From assembly GCF_000265245.1 (NCBI RefSeq), contig NZ_AJKS02000005.1:124001-188000 (forward strand): a DNA stretch of 64,000 nt. Direction: 5' to 3'. Below are positions 18,635-29,297 of this stretch, one piece after another. Positions within the stretch are counted from its first letter, which is position 1; the number at the start of each line of letters is the position of its first letter. The DNA comes from Halomonas smyrnensis AAD6 (lineage in GTDB: Bacteria > Pseudomonadota > Gammaproteobacteria > Pseudomonadales > Halomonadaceae). The translations under genes were made by a program, and so were the position numbers. The notes beneath the pieces are model-generated. The model was not told where the DNA came from. It saw only the letters and a program-made list of their open reading frames with translations, and ran no database searches.

Positions 18635-18671
18635 AATAATGTAAATTACGTATTACGTTTAATGTAATTAT
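18635..18671. promoter_or_regulatory. AT-rich repeat cluster between recombinase and KfrA-like gene
   Basis: Inside the 308-bp divergent spacer (18442-18749), the tandem heptamers ATTACGT at 18645-18651 and 18652-18658 are flanked by AATGTAA at 18638-18644 and 18661-18667. The stretch 18590-18680 is strongly AT-rich against GC-rich surroundings. This is the layout of an operator for a DNA-binding protein; KfrA proteins are known to bind repeats in their own promoter, so self-regulation is the natural guess. Confidence 0.5.
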
Positions 18672-18749
18672 CTTTATCCCGACGACCGGGACGGGTATAG
18701 TGCGAGCTGAAGGCCCCGACGGGCGGACTCACGAGACGAGGAGAACGGC

Positions 18750-19808
18750 ATGGCGCGCAGCGGCGTACGCTTCGAAGACGTGCAGCGGGCGATCGACGAG
18801 CTGATGGCCGCCGGGCAGGCGCCCAGCGTGCAGCGGATTCGCGAGACGCTCGGCACCGGCAGCTTCACCACCATCAGCGAGCATCTGCGCGAATGGCGAA
18901 AACGCCGCGAGGAGAACCGCGACGTGCCGCCGCCCCGCGGCATGCCGGCGCCGCTGCAGGAGCTCGCCGAATCGCTGTGGCAGCAGGCCCAGGACGCCGC
19001 CAACGAGGCGCTGGCCCACTACCGCCGCGAGGCCGACGACAAGGTCGCCGAGGCGCAGCAGGCGGTGGCCGCCGCCGAGCGCCGCGCAGAGGATGCCGAG
19101 CAGCGCGAGAGCGCCCTGTCGTCACACCTGACCCGCAGCGAGGAACGCCTCAACGAGCAGACCGCCGAACTCAGTCGACTGCAGGCCGATCACGACACCC
19201 TGCAGGCTGAGGCCACGCGTCAGCGCGAGGTCCGCGGCCGACTGGAAGCGCGGCTGGATGAGCTGCAGGGCGAGCTGGAGCGCCAGGCCCAGGCCCACCG
19301 TCAGGCGCAGGAAGAGCTGGAAGCCGCGCACCAGGCGCGACTCGGCCAGGAGGAGCAGCGTCACGAGGCCGCCGAGGCACGACTGATGGGGCTGGTCGAC
19401 GAGGCCCGCCAGGAACGCCAGGCCGCAGAGAAGGCCCATGCTGCGCGTCACGAGCGCCTGGAGAAGCGTCTCGAGGCCGCCAAGACGGAGCAGCAGGCGC
19501 TGCAGGACGCCCTGAAGGAAGAAGAGAAGAAGTGGCGTGCCGAGGAGCAGGCGCGGCGCGATGCCGAGGCTGCCCGAGTCAGCCTCGACGAGGAACGCAC
19601 CCGCCTCGGCGCCCGCCTGGAGGATGCCCAGGCGGCCCTGGCCAGCCGCCAGGCCCGCGTGGAAGCGCTGGAGCAGCAGCTCGAGGCGCGGCTGTGGTCA
19701 TCGCTGGAGAAGATGCAGGCGAGTCAGGACCGGCTCGAGGCCGCGGCCGAAAACGCCTCGGGCCCCGACGATGCGGGGCCCGAGGAGGACACACAGGCCG
19801 GCCACTGA
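18750..19808 (+). CDS. KfrA-like DNA-binding protein with long coiled coil
   Basis: 352 residues. The N-terminal 60 residues (MARSGVRFEDVQRAIDELMAAGQAPSVQ and TLGTGSFTTISEHLREWRKR) match the KfrA_N helix-turn-helix domain. From about residue 75 to 335 the sequence is almost continuous heptad-type alpha helix rich in Ala, Glu, Arg and Gln. KfrA of plasmids RK2/R751 is a transcriptional repressor and forms filament-like assemblies thought to help plasmid partition. Chromosomal copies are uncharacterised. GAGGAGAACGGC precedes the ATG. Divergent from the recombinase at 18441; convergent with nfuA. A nucleoid- or element-organising role is inference. Confidence 0.82.
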   Translation: MARSGVRFEDVQRAIDELMAAGQAPSVQRIRETLGTGSFTTISEHLREWRKRREENRDVPPPRGMPAPLQELAESLWQQAQDAANEALAHYRREADDKVAEAQQAVAAAERRAEDAEQRESALSSHLTRSEERLNEQTAELSRLQADHDTLQAEATRQREVRGRLEARLDELQGELERQAQAHRQAQEELEAAHQARLGQEEQRHEAAEARLMGLVDEARQERQAAEKAHAARHERLEKRLEAAKTEQQALQDALKEEEKKWRAEEQARRDAEAARVSLDEERTRLGARLEDAQAALASRQARVEALEQQLEARLWSSLEKMQASQDRLEAAAENASGPDDAGPEEDTQAGH

Positions 19809-19826
19809 GCCGGCCCGGCGGAACGC

Positions 19827-20417
19827 TTATTGATAGTAGGCGTTGGTGGTGTCGCTGTGGTCGGTCACGTCGCGGATGCCGGCGAGCTCGGGGATTCGCT
19901 CGAGCAGGGTCTTCTCGACGCCTTCCTTGAGCGTCAGGTCGACCGCGGCGCAGCCCTGGCAGCCGCCGCCGAAGGCCAGCACCGCCACCTGCTCCTCGGT
20001 CAGCTCGACCAGCTTTATCTCGCCGCCGTGGGCCGCGAGGCCGGGATTGATCTCGCTGTAGAGCACGTAGTTGACGCGATCCGCCAGCGGGCTGTCCTCG
20101 TTGACCTTGGGCATCTTGGCGTTGGGCGCCTTGATGGTCAGCTGGCCGCCCATGCGGTCGGCGTTGAAGTCGACCACCGCTTCCTCGAGGAAGGCGATGC
20201 TGTTCTTGTCGAGGTAGACGATGATCTTGTCGAGCTCCAGACGCTCGTCGGTCAGCTCTTCCTCACCGGGGCGGCAGTACGCCAGGCAGGTCTCGGCATA
20301 GGGCGTGCCCGGCTGGGTGATGAAGATGCGCACGGCGATCCCTTCGACGTTCTGCTTGGCCAGCAGCTCGGCAAGGTAATCCTGGGCGCTGTCGGTGATC
20401 TGAATGCTCTCGCTCAT
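19827..20417 (-). CDS. nfuA: Fe-S biogenesis protein NfuA
   Basis: Fe-S cluster carrier delivering 4Fe-4S clusters to target enzymes under stress. 196 residues: N-terminal degenerate A-type (HesB-like) domain from [19 protein letters not shown], and C-terminal Nfu domain with the cluster-binding C-x-x-C in [17 protein letters not shown]. The start at 20417 follows GAGAGAG and matches E. coli NfuA; the longer frame from 20516 is not similar. Single gene, convergent with the KfrA-like gene and divergent from metH (297 bp). Confidence 0.95.
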   Translation of the reverse strand: MSESIQITDSAQDYLAELLAKQNVEGIAVRIFITQPGTPYAETCLAYCRPGEEELTDERLELDKIIVYLDKNSIAFLEEAVVDFNADRMGGQLTIKAPNAKMPKVNEDSPLADRVNYVLYSEINPGLAAHGGEIKLVELTEEQVAVLAFGGGCQGCAAVDLTLKEGVEKTLLERIPELAGIRDVTDHSDTTNAYYQ

Positions 20418-20714
20418 TGCTCTCTCGCTGGTCGAGCCCGGCACGGTCGGGCCGGGATGAGGGTCTGCCACTATGGTAAGCGACTGCCCGAACCCTGACA
20501 ATCCCGACCGCCGCACTGGGTTTTACGCCCGCCGGCTGCATGAAACCCGGTCACGCACGACATGAAAGACGCTCGCGTCGCGCCCCTGCCGCGGGACCCC
20601 GGCTTTTGCTAAGATGCGACGTTTGTCCGGCCTCGCGACGGACGCCATACGACACAATATCATCGCGCCGTTGTCGCGCCCCGACGCCCTTATCGCTGGA
20701 GATAGACTCGACCC

Positions 20715-24416
<3,702 letters not shown>

Positions 24417-24433
24417 TGCTCGTCTCGCTCGTC

Positions 24434-24459
24434 CCGGGCCCGCTCAGCGGGTCCGGTTT
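24434..24459 (+). terminator. Terminator after metH
   Basis: 10-bp stem (24434-24443 with 24447-24456, one G.U pair) with loop TCA, followed by TTTC, 17 bp past the metH stop. Confidence 0.6.
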
Positions 24460-24476
24460 CGTCATTGCTGGAAGTC

Positions 24477-24541
24477 GGCATGCTGCCTGAATCCTCTCGT
24501 CGTCAGACCATCCACCGCCTCGTCCAGCCGATCCCTGGAGG
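24477..24541 (+). pseudogene. Decayed extra copy of the MATE gene 5' end
   Basis: From ATG 24480 the DNA encodes MLPESSRRQTIHRLVQPIPGG, clearly related to MLPETSRRQTILRLALPIIGG, the start of the intact MATE gene 67 bp downstream. The two copies are in different reading frames of the chromosome, and the upstream one hits a stop after 25 codons. Many differences between copies are at silent positions (GAA/GAG, TCT/TCC, CGT/CGC, CGT/AGA, GGA/GGT), suggesting that the first copy is the remnant of a once-functional paralogue rather than a fresh slip duplication. Confidence 0.65.
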
Positions 24542-24546
24542 CCGGC

Positions 24547-25875
24547 ATGCTGCCTGAGACCTCCAGACGCCAGACCATCTTGCGCCTCGCCCTGCCGATC
24601 ATCGGTGGCATGCTCACCCAGAGCCTGCTCAACCTCGTCGATGCCGCCCTGGTGGGCTCGCTCGGCGAGGTGCCGCTGGCCGCGGTGGGCATCGGCGGCT
24701 ATGCCATCTTCCTGATCACCGCCGTGGTCTTCGGGCTGTCGTCCGCGGTGCAGGCCCAGGCGGCGCGACGGCACGGCGAGCAGGACTGGGGACGCTGCGC
24801 CGTGGCGCTCAATGCGGGGCTCGTCATCGCCCTGGCCGTGGCCGGCCCGCTGACCCTGCTGTGCCTGTGGCAGGCGCCGGCGCTGCTGGCGCTGATCAAC
24901 CAGGACCCGGCGGTGAACGCCGAGGCGGCCGGCTACTTCCAGTGGCGCGTCGCCTCGCTGGTGCCGGTGGCGATGATCTTCTGCTTCCGCGGCTACTGGA
25001 ACGGCATCCAGCAGACCGGCCTCTATCTGCGCATCATCCTGGCCATGCACCTGATCAACGTGGTGGCGAGCGTGGGGCTGATCTTCGGCCTGGCCGGCCT
25101 GCCCGCCATGGGCAGCGCCGGCGCCGGTGCCGGCACCACCCTGTCGCTGTTCGCCGGGCTCGGCCTGTGGGCCTGGCATAGCCTGCGTCACGCCCGGGCG
25201 AACGGCTTCCTGACGCAGCGCCCCTGCGCCGGCACCTTCGCCACCACGCTGCGCCTGACCGTGCCGCATTCCTTCCAGCAGATCTGGTTCGCCGCCGGCT
25301 ACGCGGTGCTGTTCTGGATACTCGGGCGGATCGACACCGCCAGCGTGGCGGTCGGCCACGTGCTGGTGAACCTGTCGCTGCTGCTGATCCTGCCCGGCGT
25401 GGGGCTGGGCATGGCGGCGATGAGCCTGGTCGGCGAGTCGCTGGGGCGTCACGATCATCGCGACGCCCATCGCTGGGGCTGGGACGTGGTGCGCCTGGCC
25501 TTTCCTTGCCTGGCGCTGATCGCCCTGCCGATGGTGCTGCTGCCCGACGTCGTGCTGAGGCTGTTCCTGCACGACGCGGCGCTGATCGCGCTCGGACGCT
25601 TGCCGCTGCAGCTCACGGCGGCGATGATCGTGCTCGACGCCGCGGCCCTGGTGTTCGCCCAGGCGCTGCTCGGCGCCGGTGCCCAGCGCACGGTGATGAC
25701 CCTCACCCTGACGCTACAATGGATGGTATTCCTGCCGCTGGCCTGGTGGGTCGGTGTGCATCAGGAGGCCGGGCTGCTCGGTATCTGGTGGGTCCAGCTC
25801 GGCTATCGCTGCCTCAACTCCCTCGGTTTCATGCTGATCTGGCAGCGCCGAGGCTGGCAGCGGTTGGCGGTATGA
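24547..25875 (+). CDS. MATE-family efflux transporter (DinF-type)
   Basis: Inner-membrane multidrug/organic-cation exporter driven by Na+ or H+. 442 residues with 12 predicted hydrophobic helices in two MatE repeats; LPIIGGMLTQSLLNLVDAALVGSLGEVPLAAVGIGG is the typical TM1-TM2 start and contains the usual Pro and Asp region. The protein resembles the DinF/NorM branch; substrate unknown. GGAGG lies upstream of the ATG. A 65-bp degenerate copy of its own 5' end stands immediately upstream. Single gene after metH. Confidence 0.9.
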   Translation: MLPETSRRQTILRLALPIIGGMLTQSLLNLVDAALVGSLGEVPLAAVGIGGYAIFLITAVVFGLSSAVQAQAARRHGEQDWGRCAVALNAGLVIALAVAGPLTLLCLWQAPALLALINQDPAVNAEAAGYFQWRVASLVPVAMIFCFRGYWNGIQQTGLYLRIILAMHLINVVASVGLIFGLAGLPAMGSAGAGAGTTLSLFAGLGLWAWHSLRHARANGFLTQRPCAGTFATTLRLTVPHSFQQIWFAAGYAVLFWILGRIDTASVAVGHVLVNLSLLLILPGVGLGMAAMSLVGESLGRHDHRDAHRWGWDVVRLAFPCLALIALPMVLLPDVVLRLFLHDAALIALGRLPLQLTAAMIVLDAAALVFAQALLGAGAQRTVMTLTLTLQWMVFLPLAWWVGVHQEAGLLGIWWVQLGYRCLNSLGFMLIWQRRGWQRLAV

Positions 25876-25936
25876 GCGAAAAGGGTCGACGAACAGGCCC
25901 TGTGCTCATTCCGTTTCGAATATAAACTATGAAGAT

Positions 25937-25955
25937 TTATTCTTTTATAGAATAA
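25937..25955. promoter_or_regulatory. LysR-type operator candidate (CysB site?) upstream of the siroheme reductase
   Basis: TTATTC-N7-GAATAA is a 6-bp inverted repeat containing ATTC-N7-GAAT, which fits the T-N11-A dyad of LysR-type regulators. It lies in AT-rich DNA 61 bp upstream of the reductase start. CysB, the LysR regulator of sulfate assimilation, is the obvious candidate by context, but CysB sites are poorly conserved. Confidence 0.42.
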
Positions 25956-26015
25956 TTGCGACCCGTTAAGGTAGTCGCCAAGCTTCGCCACTTCCCCGTT
26001 TCAGGTAAGCGCTGA

Positions 26016-27668
26016 ATGTATCGCTACGACACCCATGATCAGACCCTGGTCGACGAACGCGTCGCCCAGTTCCGCGACCAGATGCGTCGCTACCTCGAGG
26101 GCAAGATCAGCGACGAGGAATTCCTGCCGCTGCGCGTGCAGAACGGCCTCTATGTGCAGCGCTATGCGCCGATGCTGCGCATCGCCATTCCCTACGGCAT
26201 GCTCGCGTCCTACCAGCTGCGCAAGCTGGGCGAGATCGCCGCGCGCTACGACCGCGGTTACGGCCACTTCACCACGCGCACCAATCTGCAGCTGAACTGG
26301 CCCAAGATGGAAGACGTGCCGGACATCCTCGCCGACCTGGCCAGCGTGGAAATGCACGCCATCCAGACCAGCGGCAACGATATCCGCAACACCTCCACCG
26401 ACCAGTTCTCCGGCATCGCCGCCGACGAGGACGTCGATCCGCGTCCGTGGTGCGAGCTGATCCGCCAGTGGTCCACCTTCCACCCCGAGTTCGCCTACCT
26501 GCCGCGCAAGTTCAAGATCGCGGTGACCGGCGCCGAGGAGGATCGCGCGGCGATCCAGGTCCACGACGTGGGCCTGCGCTTCTGGCGCAACGACGACGGT
26601 GAGGTGCGGGTCAAGGTGCTGGCCGGCGGCGGCCTGGGCCGTACCCCGATGATCGGCAACACGGTCTGCGAGGACCTGCCCTGGCAGCACCTGCTGACCT
26701 ACCTCGAGGCGATCCTGCGGGTCTACAACCAGTTCGGCCGCCGCGACAACAAGTTCAAGGCGCGCATCAAGATCCTGGTCAAGGCCCTGGGCGTCGACGA
26801 GTTCCGTCGCCGCGTCGAGGAAGAGTGGGCGCACCTCAAGGACGGCCCCCAGACCCTCACCGACGAGGCCGTGGCGTCCGTGGCCGAGCACTTCGTCGAC
26901 CCCGAGCGTCGCGAGATCAGCCAGGAGGCGATCGAGGCCTACGAGGCGCTGCGCGCCGACAACCGCGCCTTCGCCCGCTTCGTGACCAACAACGTCACCG
27001 ATCACAAGGTGCCGGGCTACAAGGCCGTGACCCTGTCGCTGAAGCGCCGCGAGCACTCGCCGGGCGACGTCACCTCCGATCAGATGGCCGCCATCGCCGA
27101 CATCGCCGACGAGTTCAGCTACGGCGAGCTGCGCGTGACCCACGAGCAGAACCTGGTGCTCACCGACGTGGCCGTGGACCGGATCGAAGCCCTGTGGCAG
27201 CGCCTCGACGAGCTCGGCCTGGCCAACCCCACCGTGGGCACCCTGGCCGACCTGATCTGCTGCCCCGGCGGCGACTACTGCGGCCTGGCCAACGCCAAGT
27301 CGATCCCGGTCGCCCATGCCATCCAGGAACGCTTCGAGGACCTCGACTTCCTCTATGACCTGGGTCCGCTGGAGCTCAACATCTCCGGCTGCATGAACGC
27401 CTGCGGCCACCACCACGTCGGCAACATCGGCATCCTCGGCGTCGACAAGAAGGGCGAGGAGTACTATCAGATCTCGCTGGGCGGCAGCCAGGGCAATGAG
27501 TCTTCGCTCGGCAAGATCCTCGGCCCCTCCTTCTACCGCGAGGACGTGCCGGGCGTGATCGACACCCTGCTGCAGGTCTATGTCGGCGAGCGCCACCCCG
27601 ACGAGACCTTCCTCGACACCTATCGCCGCATCGGCCTCAAACCCTTCAAGGAGCGTGTCTATGCCTGA
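26016..27668 (+). CDS. cysI: Siroheme- and 4Fe-4S-dependent nitrite/sulfite reductase (CysI-like)
   Basis: Reduces sulfite to sulfide in assimilation (family also includes nitrite reductases). 550 residues with two ferredoxin-like half domains and two siroheme/Fe-S modules. The cluster ligands are C-x5-C in CPGGDYC and C-x3-C in CMNAC of SGCMNACGHHHVGNIG. HFTTRTNLQLNWPKMEDV is the siroheme-binding Arg region. The ATG at 26016 has AGGTAAG upstream. The DUF934 gene overlaps its end by 8 bp. No flavoprotein (cysJ) adjoins, so electrons must come from ferredoxin or another partner; this CysI/DUF934 arrangement is common in pseudomonads and halomonads. Confidence 0.9.
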   Translation: MYRYDTHDQTLVDERVAQFRDQMRRYLEGKISDEEFLPLRVQNGLYVQRYAPMLRIAIPYGMLASYQLRKLGEIAARYDRGYGHFTTRTNLQLNWPKMEDVPDILADLASVEMHAIQTSGNDIRNTSTDQFSGIAADEDVDPRPWCELIRQWSTFHPEFAYLPRKFKIAVTGAEEDRAAIQVHDVGLRFWRNDDGEVRVKVLAGGGLGRTPMIGNTVCEDLPWQHLLTYLEAILRVYNQFGRRDNKFKARIKILVKALGVDEFRRRVEEEWAHLKDGPQTLTDEAVASVAEHFVDPERREISQEAIEAYEALRADNRAFARFVTNNVTDHKVPGYKAVTLSLKRREHSPGDVTSDQMAAIADIADEFSYGELRVTHEQNLVLTDVAVDRIEALWQRLDELGLANPTVGTLADLICCPGGDYCGLANAKSIPVAHAIQERFEDLDFLYDLGPLELNISGCMNACGHHHVGNIGILGVDKKGEEYYQISLGGSQGNESSLGKILGPSFYREDVPGVIDTLLQVYVGERHPDETFLDTYRRIGLKPFKERVYA

Positions 27669-28179
27669 GCAGACCTCTCGCCCCCTGATCGCCGACCGGC
27701 GCGTCGTGGCCGATGAGTGGATCCTCTGCGAGGACGCCACCCAGCGCCCCGACGGCCAGCCGGCCCTGCTGCCGCTGGCCGACTGGCAGGCCTCCGACAA
27801 GGGCGACGACGTCGCCCCCTGGCTGGCCAGCGACATCGAGATGACCGACGAGCTGGCGCGTGAACTCGAGGCCGCCCCGCTGGTGGCCATCGACTTCCCG
27901 AAGTTCACCGACGGCCGCGGCTACAGCATCGCCCGCCTGCTGCGCGAGCGGCACGGCTACCAGGGCCAGATCCGCGCCATCGGCGACGTGCTGATCGACC
28001 AGCTGTTCTACATGTCGCGCTGCGGCTTCGACGCCTTCTCGCTGCGCGAGGATCAGATCGTCGAGGATGCCTTGAACGCCCTGAGCACGTTCAGCCGCAG
28101 CTACCAGCCCGGCACCGACGATCCGGAACCGCTGTTCCGCCGTCGCCTGCGCGAGGCCCACAAGGGCGAAGTCGCCTGA
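27661..28179 (+). CDS. DUF934 protein associated with sulfite reductase
   Basis: 172-residue cytosolic protein of the DUF934 family. The signature region is AAPLVAIDFPKFTDGRGYSIARLLRERHGYQGQIRAIGDVLIDQLFYMSRCGFDAF (about residues 75-130). Overlaps the reductase stop by 8 bp, with AAGGAG inside the reductase gene, so translation is coupled. The family nearly always accompanies CysI-type reductases; a role as electron-transfer adaptor or assembly factor is proposed from context only. The start at 27661 is chosen over a longer frame inside cysI. Confidence 0.88.
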   Translation: MPEQTSRPLIADRRVVADEWILCEDATQRPDGQPALLPLADWQASDKGDDVAPWLASDIEMTDELARELEAAPLVAIDFPKFTDGRGYSIARLLRERHGYQGQIRAIGDVLIDQLFYMSRCGFDAFSLREDQIVEDALNALSTFSRSYQPGTDDPEPLFRRRLREAHKGEVA

Positions 28180-28200
28180 CGGATCGCCTCGCCAGAACGC

Positions 28201-28236
28201 ACGAAGCCGGCCCTTGGGCCGGCTTCGTCGTTTTTT
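28201..28236 (+). terminator. Strong terminator after cysI-DUF934
   Basis: Perfect 13-bp stem ACGAAGCCGGCCC / GGGCCGGCTTCGT with a TT loop, followed by CG and TTTTTT. It lies between the convergent DUF934 and smrA genes. It acts on the forward strand; on the reverse side no T-tract follows. Confidence 0.9.
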
Positions 28237-28285
28237 ATCGAGCGATGGCTGAGTACCCATCGCATGATGATCATCAAGGTTGCTA

Positions 28286-28876
28286 TCAGCCGCGGCGCTT
28301 CTGTTGGCGCTCCCGATTGGCCGCCCTCGCCCGCTCGCTCTTGCGCAGCATCACCCAGGTGGTGCCGAGGCCGCCGTCGGCCTGGCTGGCCGAGGCGAAG
28401 GCCTGGACCTCGTCGAAGGCCGGCAGCCACTTGGCCAGGTAGGAACGCAGCACGTTGGCGGGGCTGTCGATCTCGCGGCCGCGACCGTGGACGATCATCA
28501 CCGAGCGCAGGTCGTGCTCCACGGCCTCGCGCAGGAAGGCCGGCAGCGCCTGGCGGGCCTCCTCCACCGGGCGCCGCAGCAGGTGCAGGCTGGCCTGCAT
28601 CGGGTAGCCGCCCTGGCGCAGACGCTCCGCCACGCCGCGCTGGATGCCGTCGCGGCGAAAGTCCAGCGGATCGAAGGGCGGCACCAGATCGACGAAGTCG
28701 TCGGAGAGAATATCGCGGCCCGCGGCGTCACCGGCCGCGCTTTCACGCTTGGCGAGCTGCGCCTCGGTGGGCATGCGGCGAGTCTGGCCGGTATGCGCCC
28801 GGCCCTGGCCGCGCGACAGGGGTTTCACATCGCCCATCAGGGCCTGGAAATCGGCATCGTCGTGAAGGTCCGTCAT
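28286..28876 (-). CDS. smrA: Smr-domain endonuclease-like protein
   Basis: 196-residue protein with a C-terminal Smr (small MutS-related) domain: SLHLLRRPVEEARQALPAFL and the catalytic/glycine loop VMIVHGRGREID are the family motifs. E. coli relatives SmrA and SmrB have nuclease activity (SmrB acts on collided ribosomes); which subtype this is remains uncertain. The N-terminal 100 residues are charged and carry PPFDPLDFRRDGIQRGV, usual before the Smr domain. The start at 28876 follows GGAGGTGTGCC; the longer frame is not needed. Divergent from hipBA. Confidence 0.85.
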   Translation of the reverse strand: MTDLHDDADFQALMGDVKPLSRGQGRAHTGQTRRMPTEAQLAKRESAAGDAAGRDILSDDFVDLVPPFDPLDFRRDGIQRGVAERLRQGGYPMQASLHLLRRPVEEARQALPAFLREAVEHDLRSVMIVHGRGREIDSPANVLRSYLAKWLPAFDEVQAFASASQADGGLGTTWVMLRKSERARAANRERQQKRRG

Positions 28877-28958
28877 GGCACACCTCCTGGCCAGCGTGAG
28901 TAGAACGCTCATCCTAGCAAAGTGCCGAGGGCCATCGCATGTCGAGATGACGCCACAA

Positions 28959-28976
28959 TATCCGCTATAGGGGATA
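28959..28976. promoter_or_regulatory. HipB operator O1
   Basis: TATCC-N8-GGATA, a perfect match to the operator bound by E. coli HipB, extended to 8-bp arms (CAATATCC / GGATATTG). It lies farthest upstream of hipB. Confidence 0.85.
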
Positions 28977-28985
28977 TTGTGCTAA

Positions 28986-29003
28986 TATCCTCTATGGCGG
29001 ATA
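28986..29003. promoter_or_regulatory. HipB operator O2
   Basis: Second perfect TATCC-N8-GGATA, 27 bp after O1. A TAATAT hexamer overlapping its start may be the -10 of the hipBA promoter, so bound HipB would block polymerase. Confidence 0.85.
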
Positions 29004-29013
29004 AACGCATTTT

Positions 29014-29031
29014 TATCCTCTACAGGGGATA
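29014..29031. promoter_or_regulatory. HipB operator O3 overlapping the hipB ribosome site
   Basis: Third perfect TATCC-N8-GGATA, 28 bp after O2, ending 2 bp before the hipB ATG. Its AGGGGA doubles as the Shine-Dalgarno sequence. Confidence 0.85.
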
Positions 29032-29033
29032 CC

Positions 29034-29294
29034 ATGAAGATCACCTCACCCGAGATGCTCGCGCACTCGCTGAAGAACGCGCGCACGCGTCGCCAGCTGA
29101 CACAGCAGGCCACCGCCGAGCAGATCGGCATCAAGCAGTCGACCGTCTCCGGCTTCGAGCACCACCCGGAGCGCAGTCGGCTCGAGACGCTGTTCAAGCT
29201 GCTGTCGGCTCTCGAGCTGGAGCTTCACGTCACCGAACGCGACAGCACCGACGCATCGGCCAGCCCCGAGGCGGGCTGGGACCAGGAGTGGTAG
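29034..29294 (+). CDS. hipB: HipB antitoxin, autorepressor of hipBA
   Basis: 86-residue XRE/Cro-type helix-turn-helix protein: QLTQQATAEQIGIKQSTVSGFEHHPERSRLETLFKLLSALELEL. Length, domain and the C-terminal tail ending in ...DQEW resemble E. coli HipB, whose unstructured tail with a terminal Trp is the Lon degradation signal. Three perfect HipB operators lie directly upstream, the last overlapping the ribosome site. It neutralises HipA and represses the operon. Four bp separate it from hipA. Confidence 0.93.
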   Translation: MKITSPEMLAHSLKNARTRRQLTQQATAEQIGIKQSTVSGFEHHPERSRLETLFKLLSALELELHVTERDSTDASASPEAGWDQEW

Positions 29295-29297
29295 GCC

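Noticed and set aside
20418..20714. Cobalamin or SAM riboswitch upstream of metH
   Set aside because: I looked for the B12-box and the SAM-I motif and found neither; the leader is short and GC-rich without the expected conserved blocks.
28959..29031. CRISPR-like short repeats
   Set aside because: Three similar 18-mers with 9-10 bp gaps are HipB operators, not a CRISPR array; no spacers of proper length. No CRISPR array was seen anywhere in the window.
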